This document shows, in pieces, positions 24,201 to 36,476 of a stretch of 64,000 nucleotides of DNA. A model generated the notes under the pieces. The model was given only the letters and a program-made list of their open reading frames with translations, searched no databases and was not told where the DNA came from. The translations under genes were made by a program, and so were the position numbers. The stretch comes from Epiperipatus broadwayi (lineage: Eukaryota; Onychophora; Udeonychophora; Euonychophora; Peripatidae). How positions within the stretch are numbered: the stretch's first letter is position 1; each line of letters opens with the position of its first letter. The stretch covers positions 4,109,365-4,173,364 of the forward strand of contig JAQFVV010012477.1 of the NCBI GenBank assembly GCA_028023455.1, read 5' to 3'.

Positions 24201-24515
24201 TAGGAATTAATATTAACTTAATGGCAATAGTAAAAATATTTTAAAATTATTCCATATAATGAGTAAACTTTTATTGCACTTCCAAGTTTTCAAACTCAAA
24301 TGATCAATCTGTCAAATCATATAGATTATAAATAATAAAAATGCCATTTATTAAAAGTATCAACAATCTTCAGAAAACAATGCACTATACCATTTACAAG
24401 GACAAAGACAAGAAACTGCAGCTATTTGGAGACAAACATATGTTATGACGTGTTGGAGTATCCAAGCAGGATGTGGGACTATGTAACAGAATAAAGCAGT
24501 GAGTTTAATGCAAGA
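21240..24515. other. A+T-rich DNA, nothing identified
   Basis: About 3.3 kb. The 22.1-22.3 kb part is somewhat less A+T-rich and may be unique sequence, but I find no exon-like frame with splice signals. Minus-strand readings at 22.7-23.1 kb are broken by stops. Confidence 0.45.
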
Positions 24516-24519
24516 GTCA

Positions 24520-26090
24520 GTCTATTAATAATTGTAGGAAAAGTGGATATATAATATTAAGTGGAATAATGTAATAAAAAAAATAAATGTTTGTAGTAAC
24601 AAATCTGTTCCTCCTGACAATAATGAAGAATTCCAGAAGAAATAAGAAAAACTTTGTGAATTTAGATATATTAATAGATCTGTTTGTGATTCACTATATA
24701 TTTTTGTTTCCAACAAACCCAAGATATATGGTTGTATTCATCACTTAATTAGTTGGAAATATTTTTATAACAGATTTTAAAGCTCTTATAATAGATGACT
24801 TAAGTTTTAATTTCATAACAGAAATATCCAAAAATAAATCTATATAAAAATACTTCTATAAGTGTTTAAGAAAATGTGTGATATTTTGTGGCAAATAATT
24901 AAAGTGTGATGATTCAGGGTTAAATCCAGAAACATCTGAGCTCTTAAATCCCCATCAAAATCTGAAATTGATATATTTGTAAAATTCATGCTTATTATAT
25001 CATCTTCAGAAATATCATTTAATTCAGTATCCTCATGTTTAAGTTAATTATTTTAACTTTTTTGTATTGTTCATATAGTTTTAAATTCTCTTCTTCTCCA
25101 TTGGTGTCCTGTGAAAAATCAATTTTTTCATCCACCTTTCTTGTATGGAAACAAATCAGGCTTTTTTTCTCTGCTGTATAATCTAAGTTGTTCCTAATTT
25201 ATGGAAAAACATAGTAATAGTCTGACTACAACATTAATAGCTGTTTTTATTTATGACAATAAATATTATATCAATAATATTTTGATGCTGTTTTATGGTT
25301 CTTTTAATTGATCACTTTTTTTTATTTATCTTAGCTGATTTTCTAAAATCAATTGCCTTTCCAAGTTAGTTTATATTTCATTTGTTTCTTGGATATTATT
25401 CTTGTCTAAATGAGTAATAGGTAGGTTTTCTGCTATTTCTGATAGTTTGTTACATGTACATTGATGTGTGACTGATTTTAGCATATTTATACCATACATT
25501 GCTGCAATTAAGAGCTAAGTGACTGTATCCTAACACCAAGAACATTGTGGTTTTATGCTTTTTATTCCATAATTTGTGTGGATATAGTTAATAGCTCAAA
25601 ATTTTGACAAATTTTGTCCTGAAATTATAATTATTGCTATATATATAAAACCAATGTATTAGTTATATATAATGGTTGAAAATGAATTATTGTCCCAAAT
25701 AATTCCTTTAGTTTTTTAAAATCATTGATCAAAAAGTTTAAGAAAACAATTTTCAAAACTTTGGTAATTGGATTCTGTCTATTTATTTGCAATTACCAAT
25801 ACATAGTCACCAAATGTTTTATTTTTTCTTTTAAAATATTTCTTTTCATAGAGAGCATAGAATTTAAGGATTAAATATCCTTTGGAAAGTTGAATTGCAA
25901 TATGGAAATCTTGTTATGTAGGTTGCTTGTACTAAGAGTTTTATAAAGTAACTCTTGAAAATTTGTACAAATAATAGTTGAGATATGTGACTGCTAAAAT
26001 GATGAGCTAACTGACAATTTGAATAAATTAAATAATAATTTTGGAAGAGAAGTGTTAGAATTTTTCTATGTTACTTTGCAAATAGCTCAT
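24520..26090 (-). pseudogene. Decayed second copy of the APE-type LINE (ORF1 and start of endonuclease)
   Basis: On the minus strand, pieces align in order with the intact element at 9-11 kb. About 25850-25690 reads FGDYVLVIANRQNPITK and later KLKELFGTIIHFQPL, matching residues 181-228 of ORF1. About 25560-25440 reads KPQCSWC, then an NCSN-like segment, matching the zinc-knuckle region. 24722-24525 reads MGLLETKIYSESQTDLLIYL, matching the endonuclease block with the catalytic glutamate. Stops and small indels throughout show that it is old. Nothing downstream of the early endonuclease is visible. Confidence 0.78.
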
Positions 26091-26339
26091 CATTCCATAT
26101 TATTAGTAAAAATGCATGGTTTCCTTCAATAAAGTTAGTAAAAAGATCAATCTTTATAAAGTTGATAATCATTATTTTTTCTCAAATTTGAGATTGGATT
26201 TTGGTTTCTTATTGATATTGTTAGGATTTTTAACGAAAGAAATAGAGTGAAGTGGTAATTTTGTTATATCAGCATATGTGTACATTATAACTATGGAGTC
26301 ATAATTGTTAATTTCATTTATTATCAACTATAAAAATTC

Positions 26340-26675
26340 AATTAAAATGTAAGTACATACAAACAATAAGTGTGCCTTCAAATGGGGTGTGATGCTGTTT
26401 ATTATGATGAAACTTGTGCCACAATTGGCAATAGATTGGCTCAACACAAATACACATATACAAGAGCAATAACCAAAAAAGAAAGCAGTTCTGTATTTGC
26501 TGACCACCAGCAAGAGCTCAACCACAGATCTGAACCCTCCAAGGCTGATATATTATGCACAGAAAGAAATGACATCAAGAGAAATATCAAGGAAACTTGT
26601 TTTATCACCAATGATATCAATGCAATAAATAGAAAAGACACTCATTTTGCCATTTCCAGAAAATGGATAATATAG
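26340..26675 (+). pseudogene. GIY-YIG endonuclease fragment of a second Penelope-like type
   Basis: A 101-codon frame (26370-26675) reads CDAVYYDETCATIGNRLAQH, in the place of the YIG strand and the catalytic arginine helix. FADHQQELNH follows, then ILCTERNDIKRNIKETCFI with the conserved glutamate and R...E pattern, and a final tryptophan (RKWII). This is the layout of Penelope-family endonucleases, but the residues differ much from the copies at 1.3, 20.9 and 58.8 kb, so it is a separate lineage. The first GIY strand and the whole reverse transcriptase are missing. It lies next to the 5' end of the decayed minus-strand LINE. The overlapping minus-strand frames are shadows. Confidence 0.72.
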
Positions 26676-27020
26676 GAAATAGTTTTGCATATAATGATAT
26701 TAATAATCTAAGAGACTATGATTATGGGTGAAAGCGCTTAGTCTGCAGAAATTATGATATTGAAAGCCTACAGAAATTATTATATAAAAAAAGTTTCATG
26801 GCAATGCATCAGCTTGTTATTAAATAATAAGTATGTATTAAAAATGCTTTATATCCTTGTAAATATTGAAACACAATTTTTTTATTCACTTAGCAGTGTA
26901 ACACATTTCTATTCATTAAATATAAGAGCTTATTTCCATGAACAGCAGTAATACCTAAGGCAGGAGGAATTTTTATTATTATTGTTATTATATTAAATTT
27001 AAGCGTAAACAGATAATATA

Positions 27021-27345
27021 TAATAACGTGAAAGCTAAACATCTTCAAACAGATACGCTTTAAAAATGCTTACGTGACAGCAATCAGATGGAATAATGGC
27101 ATCACATGGGACTCTAAATTCTAAAACACAAGCTTGTGTTTTAGAATTTAGAGTCCCATGTGATGCCATTATTCCATCTGATTGGCTGTCATGTAAGCAT
27201 TTTTAAAGCGTATCTGTTTGAAGGTGTTTAGCTTGTGTTTTAGAATTTAGAGTCCCATGTGATGCCATTATTCTATCTGATTGGCTGTCACGTAAGCATT
27301 TTTAAAGCTTATCTGTTTGAAGGTGTTTAGCTTTCACGTTATTAT
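27021..27345. mobile_element. Foldback element: near-perfect inverted repeat plus a third arm
   Basis: Three copies of a ~105-bp unit lie side by side. The first (27021-27132) is inverted relative to the second (27133-27232) and third (27233-27345). The first junction is a continuous palindrome centred on AAGCTT at 27130-27135. The outer ends are themselves inverted (TAATAACGTGAAAGCTAAAC against its complement). Only a few differences separate the arms, so it is young or kept alike by conversion. A MITE or foldback transposon is the likeliest reading; a transcript would form a long hairpin. Confidence 0.85.
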
Positions 27346-27566
27346 TATTGTTATTGTAAAACCATTTAAAAAATTTAATTTTGAATTTCCACTTTTTAAA
27401 TATTTTAGACTACTTTTGTAATATTATGTCAAAAAACTTTAGAAATGATGGTTGACACAAATGAGTTTACTTTTCTGGTTTTTAATATATATTATTTGGA
27501 AGATTTTTATAGCTTTTATAAAAAGAATATTTTATTTTCATATAAATTAATATATTCATATAAATT

Positions 27567-27826
27567 CAATTTATCCAAACCACTTTGAACACTTTTTAGC
27601 AAAACTCTTTATTTATACATACACCTATGTTTCGACTTTCCTGCGGTCTTCTTCAGAGCCAGTTCATTTTAATTTTTTAAAAAAAAGTTTTTTAAAGAAA
27701 TTAAAATAAAATGGCTCTGAAAAAGACTGAACTGGCTCTGAAGAAGACTACGGACAGTCAAAATGTAAGTGTATGTACAAATAAAGAGTTTTGCTAAAAA
27801 ATGTTTGAAGTGGTTTGGATAAATTG
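27567..27826. mobile_element. Inverted-repeat element with Penelope-terminus-like motif
   Basis: Arms of about 98 bp (27567-27666 and 27729-27826) are inverted copies around a ~60-bp A/T-rich core. Each arm carries GGCTCTGAAGAAGAC, a short hairpin and a GAAAC- or AAAAT-type continuation, and an AATAAAGAG stretch. The CTGAAGA...GAAAC arrangement resembles a hammerhead ribozyme core and the ends of Penelope-like elements. A partial extra copy of GGCTCTGAAAAAGACTGAA precedes the right arm. It carries no protein-coding part. Confidence 0.7.
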
Positions 27827-28447
27827 TATTTATAGGATATTACAGCAAAATAAAAAAAAGTGTGATTTGGGTAATATTCATGATGCTTTATTTAAAAATT
27901 TTAATATTGAATTTTCATTTATTAAATATTTTTCATTAGTTTTGTATAAAATATTTATTATAAAATGTTGATAGATACTAGTAACTACAATAATTTCACT
28001 TATATATTTTATAGGTGGAATATTTCATTTTTTCATAAATATATTTGTAGTATTTGTATTACAAATATATTCTTCTTCTAAATGTTAATAATTTAAATAA
28101 ATTCCCAAAATGAAATGAGCAAAAAAAAGTGAAGACATTAGTAAATCATATTTTTAAATTTAAAATTAATAGACAAGATGAAGCTATTGGTACCTGGTTG
28201 TGCAGAAATCCATTAAGTATTAAAAGTTATTTACACTTAGTATCAAATATTCTTGTTCAATATAAAATGACAGGTTTAAAAACTTTTTTATTTAGAAGTT
28301 CAAAACTCTGCATATTTAAAATCAATAGTAAAAACAACAAAGAATTATACAAACAATTTGATTGGAGTTGGATATTCTAAAAACATGTTTAATAAACAAA
28401 TAAAAAATTAAACATAAACATAAAAATGATATAATATCTGCTAATAT

Positions 28448-28655
28448 TTCTGTAGTGTAGTTTTCACACTCACTCTCATACAAGATAAAAACTGGTTTTT
28501 ATCCACTTTTAATATCTTATGGAGAGGTATAATCATAAATATTTGATCAAAGATGTAAAAAAGTATGATCCCCAAGATGCATATTTTGTTCTCAACCAGC
28601 ACTCATCAATTGGCCCAAATCACAATATCTTAAACATTATTTTTATCATTGCTCA

Positions 28656-28738
<83 letters not shown>

Positions 28739-28970
28739 AATCACTACAGTTTAATGAATGTGTCAAACTTACTGCTCTTACAATCTTGACCCAAGCCAAT
28801 TACTGAATGCTAGTTCAGCATGAAATGGTGCATCTTGGGATCATATATTTTTTTCATATGTCTTTGGTCCCATGTTTATTATTTTACCTCTCCACAAGGT
28901 ATTAAAATCAGATGGAAACCAGTTGCTACTTTATATGAGAGTGGTTGTGAAAAATACACTACAGGAATAT
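28448..28970. mobile_element. Foldback pair of dispersed family 2 around (TA)n
   Basis: Two ~190-bp arms (28448-28656 and 28736-28970) are inverted copies. Both contain a CTGTAGTGTA end, CACTCTCATA, TGGAGAGGTA, GATCCCAAGATGCA-like words and a CAATTGGCCC-like inner end. The core is (TA)n. The arms belong to dispersed family 2. The two frames of 60-95 codons across it are by-products of the repeat. Confidence 0.8.
28657..28735. repeat. (TA)n microsatellite in the loop of the foldback
   Basis: About 79 bp of TA with one AAAT interruption, between the two inverted family 2 arms. Confidence 0.96.
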
Positions 28971-29004
28971 TATTCATTACGTGGATAATCTCTAACCTAT
29001 GATT

Positions 29005-32000
29005 AGAAATGCCTCATATAACTAATTTAACAACAACAAAAAACTCTTATAAAAAAGTTTAAAATAGATTTTAAATATTCTTTACCTTAAACTTTATTTG
29101 TTAGCAATTTTAAAAACAAGCTTGAAATTAATGATATGACATAATAGTTGTATGTCTTGAATTTCCATATTTATTAGGCTCATATTATGAGAAGACAGTA
29201 TAATATTTAAATACATATAGAAAATATTCATCCTTTCCTCATGAGTGCCATTAAGCATTAGTGTTCAATCTATAAGGATACTCTCGTCCCAGCCATAGGA
29301 TAGAGACTGTAAGGAAATATGAAGGACCATTTTATTTCTGTATTCAAAAGTAACTATATGAGCTAGTCTTAAGTGTCTAAAAATGAAAGCATAAATTTAT
29401 AAATCATTCACTTTACATTCATTTCTTACTTTTAATATTTTTATTAGCACTTTGAAAATTTTGAATTTATTGTTCCAATATTAAATGATGCTGAATTATG
29501 TAATATTTGATAAATTTTACAAACCTTGTGTTTTAAACACTTAAGATTGGCGCTTATAATTATATTTCAGCTTGGAAATCAAATTGACCACTCTTATTTC
29601 CTTAAAGTTTTTATCTTGTATTAGGGCAAGAGTATCCTTGTAGGTTAAACACCAATGGTTAAAGGTGCTTATGAGGAAAGGATGCTTACTTTCTATAGTT
29701 CATTACAATATAAAACACAGCGCTTATAAAATTTATCAAATTTTACATAAATATTTAAAGACTTTATTTAATGTACTGCACTACCAGCAGTATAGTATAA
29801 TGCTCATATATCTGCATTCTTTGAGCATGAGAAACATACGGCTCATTAGTTTGAACTTATTGATGGCAACATTATTTGATAAGAGAAAAAATAATAAGAA
29901 ACATAAATAAAAGAAGCCTGCTAATAATATAAGATTTAATAGCATTTAGAGCGGGTGTACGTATTAAAGTTAGCTATAATAAATTGATCTAAAGGCGCAC
30001 TATATCAAAAGCTTAGGTTAGGTATTTTAAAATTAACTTGTCAGCACATTCTTGTCGAATACCATTTTACATTTCATTACGATTAAAGTATATTATTATA
30101 ACCCTCTATCGGCAAAATAAACATATTTCTGGCCTATTATAAATTTTAAGGCGCATTTGATACAGGTTATAGCCTGTCTTAAAAGTATTTACATATACTT
30201 CCCGTGCGCTTAATAAATAATTATAACTATAACATATATAATTTCATCAGCGAACAAAAAGTAGAATACATATGTATGTAGGACGTGTCAAATGCCATGT
30301 TAAAAATATATTTATAAAAATCAATAATGAATTTATTTTTTCTACTATCACAATTTGAAAACAAGATATACAATTAGAATATAAAAAATATTTTACCAAA
30401 GTTTAAAATTACGGTAATATATATATATTTAATAATCTGAAAGATTATCATTATTTTTTTTCTCAAAATTCCTTTAAAAGTTGCACTCGATGCATTTCTC
30501 TTTCTGCAAATTCTTTCTCAGGTATTTTGAAAGAGACTTTTAAAAGGGGAAAATTATTTTCAACATTTTCAAGTCGGTGTTCTTATTTTTTGCTTTTTAT
30601 CTGCTCTAGCTAACATCAATAAAAAAAATAAGAAAATTACATTTATTTTGCCTTCATTTTTTTTCGATTTGGTATTTTTATTTTGAAATACAAAATGCTA
30701 ATTACCACTCTCAACATCTTTAATTATAATTTAAATTTAACCATATGAGATAGTTTTAATTACATTCTTAAATAATTTTTCCAAATAAAATTAAAATGTA
30801 AAATATGTAATATAAATTCACTTCGCACGTGAGTTGAAGTACTTAAATAGCAAAAATTCTTTAACTTTCCAATCTTAATCAATGCTAATTTATGTTTTAA
30901 CTTTGCAATGGCAGATGACTATTTTATTATAATTATATTTTATATGTCATATGAATCTTAATAGTATAACGAACTCATTAAAAATTAGGCGTAACTCTCT
31001 AAACGGTGGTTAATTTTCAAAACATTTAACAAATATGCTAATATAAATTTATGCAATCAAAATAATATATATATATATATATATGCACAAGAATCAAATA
31101 GAATATTTATTTATTAATACTTTTGATCAATAGAATAAAGGCAACTTCAGATTGGTAAAACAGATTTTTTTTTTCATGTATCTAAAATAAATGGGGATCT
31201 TTAGCTCTTAAGCTGGTCTCACCACTGGGCTAACTGCTCAGAGTTTTATTTACTTATCACCATTTACAAATATCACTCAATGGCCTTAATATATATGCTT
31301 GATATTCTTTTAGCTATCAAATATAATCAGTATTATTTTTTTTTTAACTGTTTATCTGTGAAAGAAATATTAGAAAGGCCATTGTTTTGTAGTGAGCTAT
31401 TCAAAGGATGTTTTACCTTTTTTAAACCTATGTATACACATTACTAGCGATAACGATGTGATATGGGATTTGGTACAGTAATAGAATGATGAATTCAAAA
31501 ACTGATCATATTAGAAAAATTATAAATTGAGTAAAGTATAAAAAGTTCAGTTTGATTAACTGAATTTTCACAGAACATCATATACACTTTAAAAACAACA
31601 CTATAATAATCAAAATATTCTTGTCTCCACTAAAATATTTTATAAAACAAGATATAGAGTGTTTGATTGTCATCGTTAGTACTATGAAAGTTTTTTCCTT
31701 TTCTTGCTTCTCTTATTAAATGTGATAAACAATCATATCATAATTTGTCCAGGAGATCATATGACATTCAAATACTCTAGTGATAGGGCGAACATATAAA
31801 AGTTTATTTCAGTTAATTCAAAACAATTTTCTTTAATTATTGTTACTCAGTCGAGAATTGATCTTAAAATCTTTAGCACTGAGTCATCCAATCTATCATT
31901 GTGTTATGACACACAGTAGGCTTCTACTACTAAATTTAAAGATTGTAATTATAACTTAGAAAAAAAAAATGTGTTTACTAACTTTATTAAAAATACATGA

Positions 32001-32035
32001 AAACATTTTTTTTTATAATATAAGTACTAATTATT
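29005..32035. other. A+T-rich DNA, nothing identified
   Basis: The frame at 29665-29910 (81 codons) has no recognisable motif. Between about 29.93 and 30.3 kb there are more G and C than usual, but no open frame. A short TA run is at 31063-31084. Confidence 0.45.
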
Positions 32036-32050
32036 AAATCAATAAATTAT

Positions 32051-32155
32051 TACATTTTTATTTACCATTGTCAAATTCACTCTACTCACAACTTTGACAC
32101 CATCCACCTCAGATAAATACAATAATGATTATTACTAATCATTTTCTAAACTATA
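32051..32155 (+). repeat. Direct repeat, copy 1
   Basis: It is nearly identical to 32462-32566, including CTCACAACTTTGACACCATC and CTAATCATTTTCTAAA. The spacing is about 410 bp, with a family 2 fragment between the copies. Confidence 0.9.
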
Positions 32156-32344
32156 GATTATCTCTAGCACAGATATAAACTTTAAACCCCAGTTAAAGAT
32201 TAATATATCTGACTTTTTACTTTTAAACATACACACATATGAAGTTATTCACCTTTCTCTTTCCTATGTGTAATATCTTTATAGATATATTAAACAACCT
32301 TCATACTTCACCATTCTTTTTAAATTCATATAAATAAAGATACA

Positions 32345-32440
32345 ATAAAAAATAAATGACCCCCAAGATGCATTTTATGCTGAACCTGCAGTTATTAGTT
32401 GGCTCAAGTCACTATCTCTCATATATATCTCTATTATATG
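32345..32440 (-). repeat. Dispersed family 2, copy c (fragment)
   Basis: It contains CCCCAAGATGCATTTTATGC, TGAACC and TTGGCTCAAGTCAC, the reverse complement of copy a's core. It is followed by an ATATATAT run, as in other copies. Confidence 0.65.
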
Positions 32441-32461
32441 AAGAGTATTTATCTATAGTAA

Positions 32462-32566
32462 ATTATTATATTTTTATTTACTATTGTCAAACTCACTCCA
32501 CTCACAACTTTGACACCATCCACCTCAGATAAATACAATAATGATTATTACTAATCATTTTCTAAA
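32462..32566 (+). repeat. Direct repeat, copy 2
   Basis: Near-identical to 32051-32155. The pair may be ends of an element that carries the family 2 fragment, or a local duplication. Confidence 0.9.
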
Positions 32567-33119
32567 TCAATAAACATTATATAACTTTTATCTACACCTT
32601 ATATTTAAGTTGCAACCTGATCTGCCATCTTGTGTAAGCTTGGGTAATCAATAAATGCTAGATGGTAGTGATTAATCAATCTCTTTTCATTTCTCTCTTA
32701 TCCATATAGTGAAACAAGATTTTAACTTATGGATTTCATGAAGAATATTGAAACTGCATCTAGGTTACTTGAATTTTTTGGGAAATAATGCATCTTTTTT
32801 TATCAGAAATCATCATTTACTCACTGTAAAGCTTACGAGCCTGATATTTAAAAACATGCTTTTTACTATTTAAAAGTAACGTGTAGGCAAAGGTCATCTG
32901 ATGTTTTGTTGATTATGCAATAATTCTGGACAAAGGATATAGATAGCTACTGATATTAAAAAACTGAAAATATCGAAATTATATAGACATTGACCTAGTA
33001 TCAGATTTATAAAACCATGTAATCATATGACTTATATTTAAAACATAAAGATGTTTGGAATTTCATGGCAATAGCTTAATACTAAAAAAAGAAGTAAATA
33101 ATATATGCTAAAAGAAAGG

Positions 33120-33270
33120 TGCATTAGATCCCAAAAAACAAGCATACTATATCCATCCAAAACTCCTTACTGATGAACAACCATAAGCTAAAAACTGATC
33201 TGCCATCTAGATAAGATAGCATTAGACAGAATTTTATTAAGGTTCTTGCATCCATTGATTACTTAAGCTT
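33120..33270 (-). repeat. Foldback MITE family 1, copy 2 (fragment)
   Basis: It shares CTTACTGATGAA, AAGCTAAAAACTGATCTG and GCATCCATTGATTAC with the copies at 56.9 and 61.6 kb. The ends are eroded. Confidence 0.5.
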
Positions 33271-33279
33271 ACAAAAATG

Positions 33280-36165
33280 GCAGATCTGAAATAGAAAAAG
33301 TAGATTTGTTATTAATTATTACTATGATTTTAAACAATGTCACAATAGCCTTTAAAATTTTAACTTTTGACCATGTCTATAATATAATGGCAAACTATTA
33401 TTAAAGATGATTGATTATTACAGTTTTTTTCATTATCTTTATTTATTTTTAATTCAAGTAACATAAGTAATAATGAAGATAAGCATGGAATCAGTGCCCA
33501 TAGAAGTGTAACATTTTCCACACCAATGGTGAGAGCTCTCTCATATTGCAATCACATTTTTTATATTTACAACCATTGCATTGGCACTCATCTGACCAAT
33601 CCAAATTAACTTGTTATTTTTATTCTATACCAAAAATAGTTAAATATTCATTTCTTGATCACTATTGGAATACATTATCTATGATTCAGCTACTTGAAAA
33701 AAAGTCCTAAATTTATGAATTAAAACTTATTTTCAAGATTCATCTAAGCCCAGATCAAATCTCCAGATTATGGTCATAATAAATGGATACACTAACCACT
33801 ACATTACAAAACTATTCTTAAATAACATATTACATATTAATTATATTTTGCATATTTATGTTTTTATGTATTTAAACACATTTTTTATAATAATTATTTT
33901 CTGCTTACAGTAAGCTTTTGTCTTAGTAGTATAGTATAATAAACATGGAAAAAAATTGCTTAAATTCCAACCTAAAATAAAGATTTAATTTTGATAAATT
34001 TCATAAAAAATCAGAGTTATTTTGTTGTTTAAGTACCTATATATTATTATATGGAGCTTCAGTAATGAGATATTTGTTAAATTTTATATAAAGTAAGTGA
34101 TAAAAAATAATTCACCAATTTTTATTGTGAAGTCATTTCTTCTCTTTGTATTGGTATCATTTGTTATAAGTTTGAGTTATAAGCAAATACTTGATGTCAA
34201 TAAAATTTATTTTTTGATTTCCAGACTGTTTTCTGTATTTTATATCATTAAATAAAGAATTGGAATTCAAAGCTGGAATCAATACAATTATGTATTTGGC
34301 ATCCATCTTAGTTGTTTTTGCTATCAAGTTTAACATCAGAAATTAGAAAAGTTTTTGAACCCAAATCAATATGCTTATAATGCCATATGGAAAACAGTAT
34401 AAACCAAAGCCTTGAAGCTCAAATTCTCATTGATAAAGGCAGAATATAGAAATTAGTCTGAGGGTGGGAATTTAACTGCACTATCATTTGATAACTTCTG
34501 ATAGCTCAAACATACAGAAAAAAGCTCTAGAGTATAGAGAGAATGAATACTTTTGTGAATATAGTAGGGATCTTTAAGACTTGAGAGATTTTATGTTGGC
34601 ATCAATCTTCATTATAAAAGAAATCACTTATATTCAGTAATAATTTTGAATTATTATTTTATTTTATATAGTACTATGTTTTATTTATAAAAACAAAATA
34701 TTCTTTAAAAAGTGATGACTAATAAGTTATCAAATACTTTGCTAAAAAGATAATTCTGATGAAAAAATGGAACTGACCAAAATATGTAATTTTGAGAGTT
34801 AAAATAAGTAAAAAGTAAATCAAATGTAACTTTAAAATAATTCAGTTTCACAAATAAAATGATTTATTTATTTATAAACAAATATTTGATTTTAAAATAA
34901 ATTATTATCACTATCATGATTTATTTATATATTTTAAAGTTCATAAATACATACACTGCATTTTTACACTTATAAATAAATCAATAAATAAATTATGCAT
35001 TTTATGGTCAAATAATAGATAAAAAGAGTAATGAATTTTTATTATCTTTTTTTTTTGTGATGAATTTCATTACATTTTCTGCATTACATTTTATATATCA
35101 TGCAATGTGCTTGCATTGTTTATAAATAAATTTTCAATTTTTAAATGTGTAAATGATTTTTTTCTATTTTGTATTTATGCAGCAAATGTTGTGAAATAAA
35201 TTATCACATATAGTTGTTTCATAATTAATAATTTTTAATGCATACTCATTTTACTATTTGTGTCACAAATACACAACTCTCTCTGTGTATAGCTGATTGC
35301 TTTTTTCTTATTTACATATATTTGTATCAATTGTGCTTATAATATCAAAAAATTGAAATATGTGTTCAAATGATGTGCAAAAATGAAATTTCATGATTGC
35401 ATTAATGATTCTATGTCATACTTATTGTGTTATGATAACTGGGCTATTATGATAATATTTAATGCTATCTGTTGTTGAATTCTTTTATTCATTTATTTAT
35501 TAGAAAACATTCATCAATAAATGTGGATGTTCTAAGTTAAGAATAAACTTTGAAAAAAAAATAGAGAACAAAAAGTTAAATATGGGTTTAATAATATTTT
35601 ACAAATTAATTATCAACGAGATATTTGATGCATTCAAAACAGTTTAAAGTGATTTGAGCAGTTTAGCACAGTGATGTAGTCATATATTTGGCAGATAATG
35701 ATTTTTGAACTGAAGTTCAATCTATCACTCTTAGTGTTCAAACATCACACGATCTCCAGAACCTACAATTAATAAAGTTATTTTTGTTCTAGTTTTCAGT
35801 TTACCTTAAATGGACAAATTAACTGTTATTATATGCTTTTATATTAACTTTCCATGTCTGTGTACATTATTGTCTGTATCTACACATTTTTGTATATTGC
35901 TTCAGCTGGGATTTTTTTTTTTTAGCATTAACCATTTTTTATTTTAACAAAAGAAGTTTTATAATTTGAATTTTGCTGCAGATACTCCGGTGGAGATTTT
36001 TTTTTTTTTAGTTTTAACCATTTTTTGTTTTTAATGAAAAAAGTTTGATAAAATCAAATCACATATATGTTGTTGTCTTAATCAGCCTTTCTTATGTCCT
36101 ATTATTAAATCATAATTTTTTGTCAGATTTTTTTAAGTTTATAAATAAAAAGTAAAAAATAAAAT
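33280..36165. other. A+T-rich DNA with a local duplication, no gene seen
   Basis: Two adjacent ~75-bp units at about 35904-36050 share GGGATTT- or GGAGATTT-type starts, a T run, TTAACCATTTTTT and a closing AAGTTT. No open frame of interest. Confidence 0.5.
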
Positions 36166-36214
36166 AATATGAAAAAAATATTTTTTTTTAAAATAATGCT
36201 TAAAACATAGAAAA

Positions 36215-36476
36215 AAAAAAACTGAATCTTGATTAATTTGCCATTCTTGCAAAATATCAGAGAAACTAAGAATTTAGATATGTTATAAAAGAATTGGAAA
36301 TTGCAAAAATATTGTCATTTCATAAAAGGATTTGAAGTGATTTTTATTTTTATGATTTATTTGAGCCTCAAATGACAATATTCCTACAATTTCCAATTAT
36401 TTATAACAAGTCTAAATGTTTAAGATTTTTGATATTTTTCAAGAATCAAAAATTAACCAAGATTCAGTCTTTTTTT
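36215..36476. mobile_element. Inverted repeat, ~105-bp arms
   Basis: The left arm (about 36219-36328) and right arm (about 36374-36476) are inverted copies sharing ACTGAATCTTG, TTATAA, AATTGGAAATTG and ATATTGTCATTT. The loop is about 45 bp. The arms differ by perhaps one base in six, so it is older than the hairpins at 27.0 and 37.7 kb. A MITE is likely. Confidence 0.7.

Noticed and set aside
28519-29002. Frames of 95 and 60 codons at the family 2 foldback
   Set aside because: They read through the inverted repeat arms and the (TA)n loop (IYIYIY runs).
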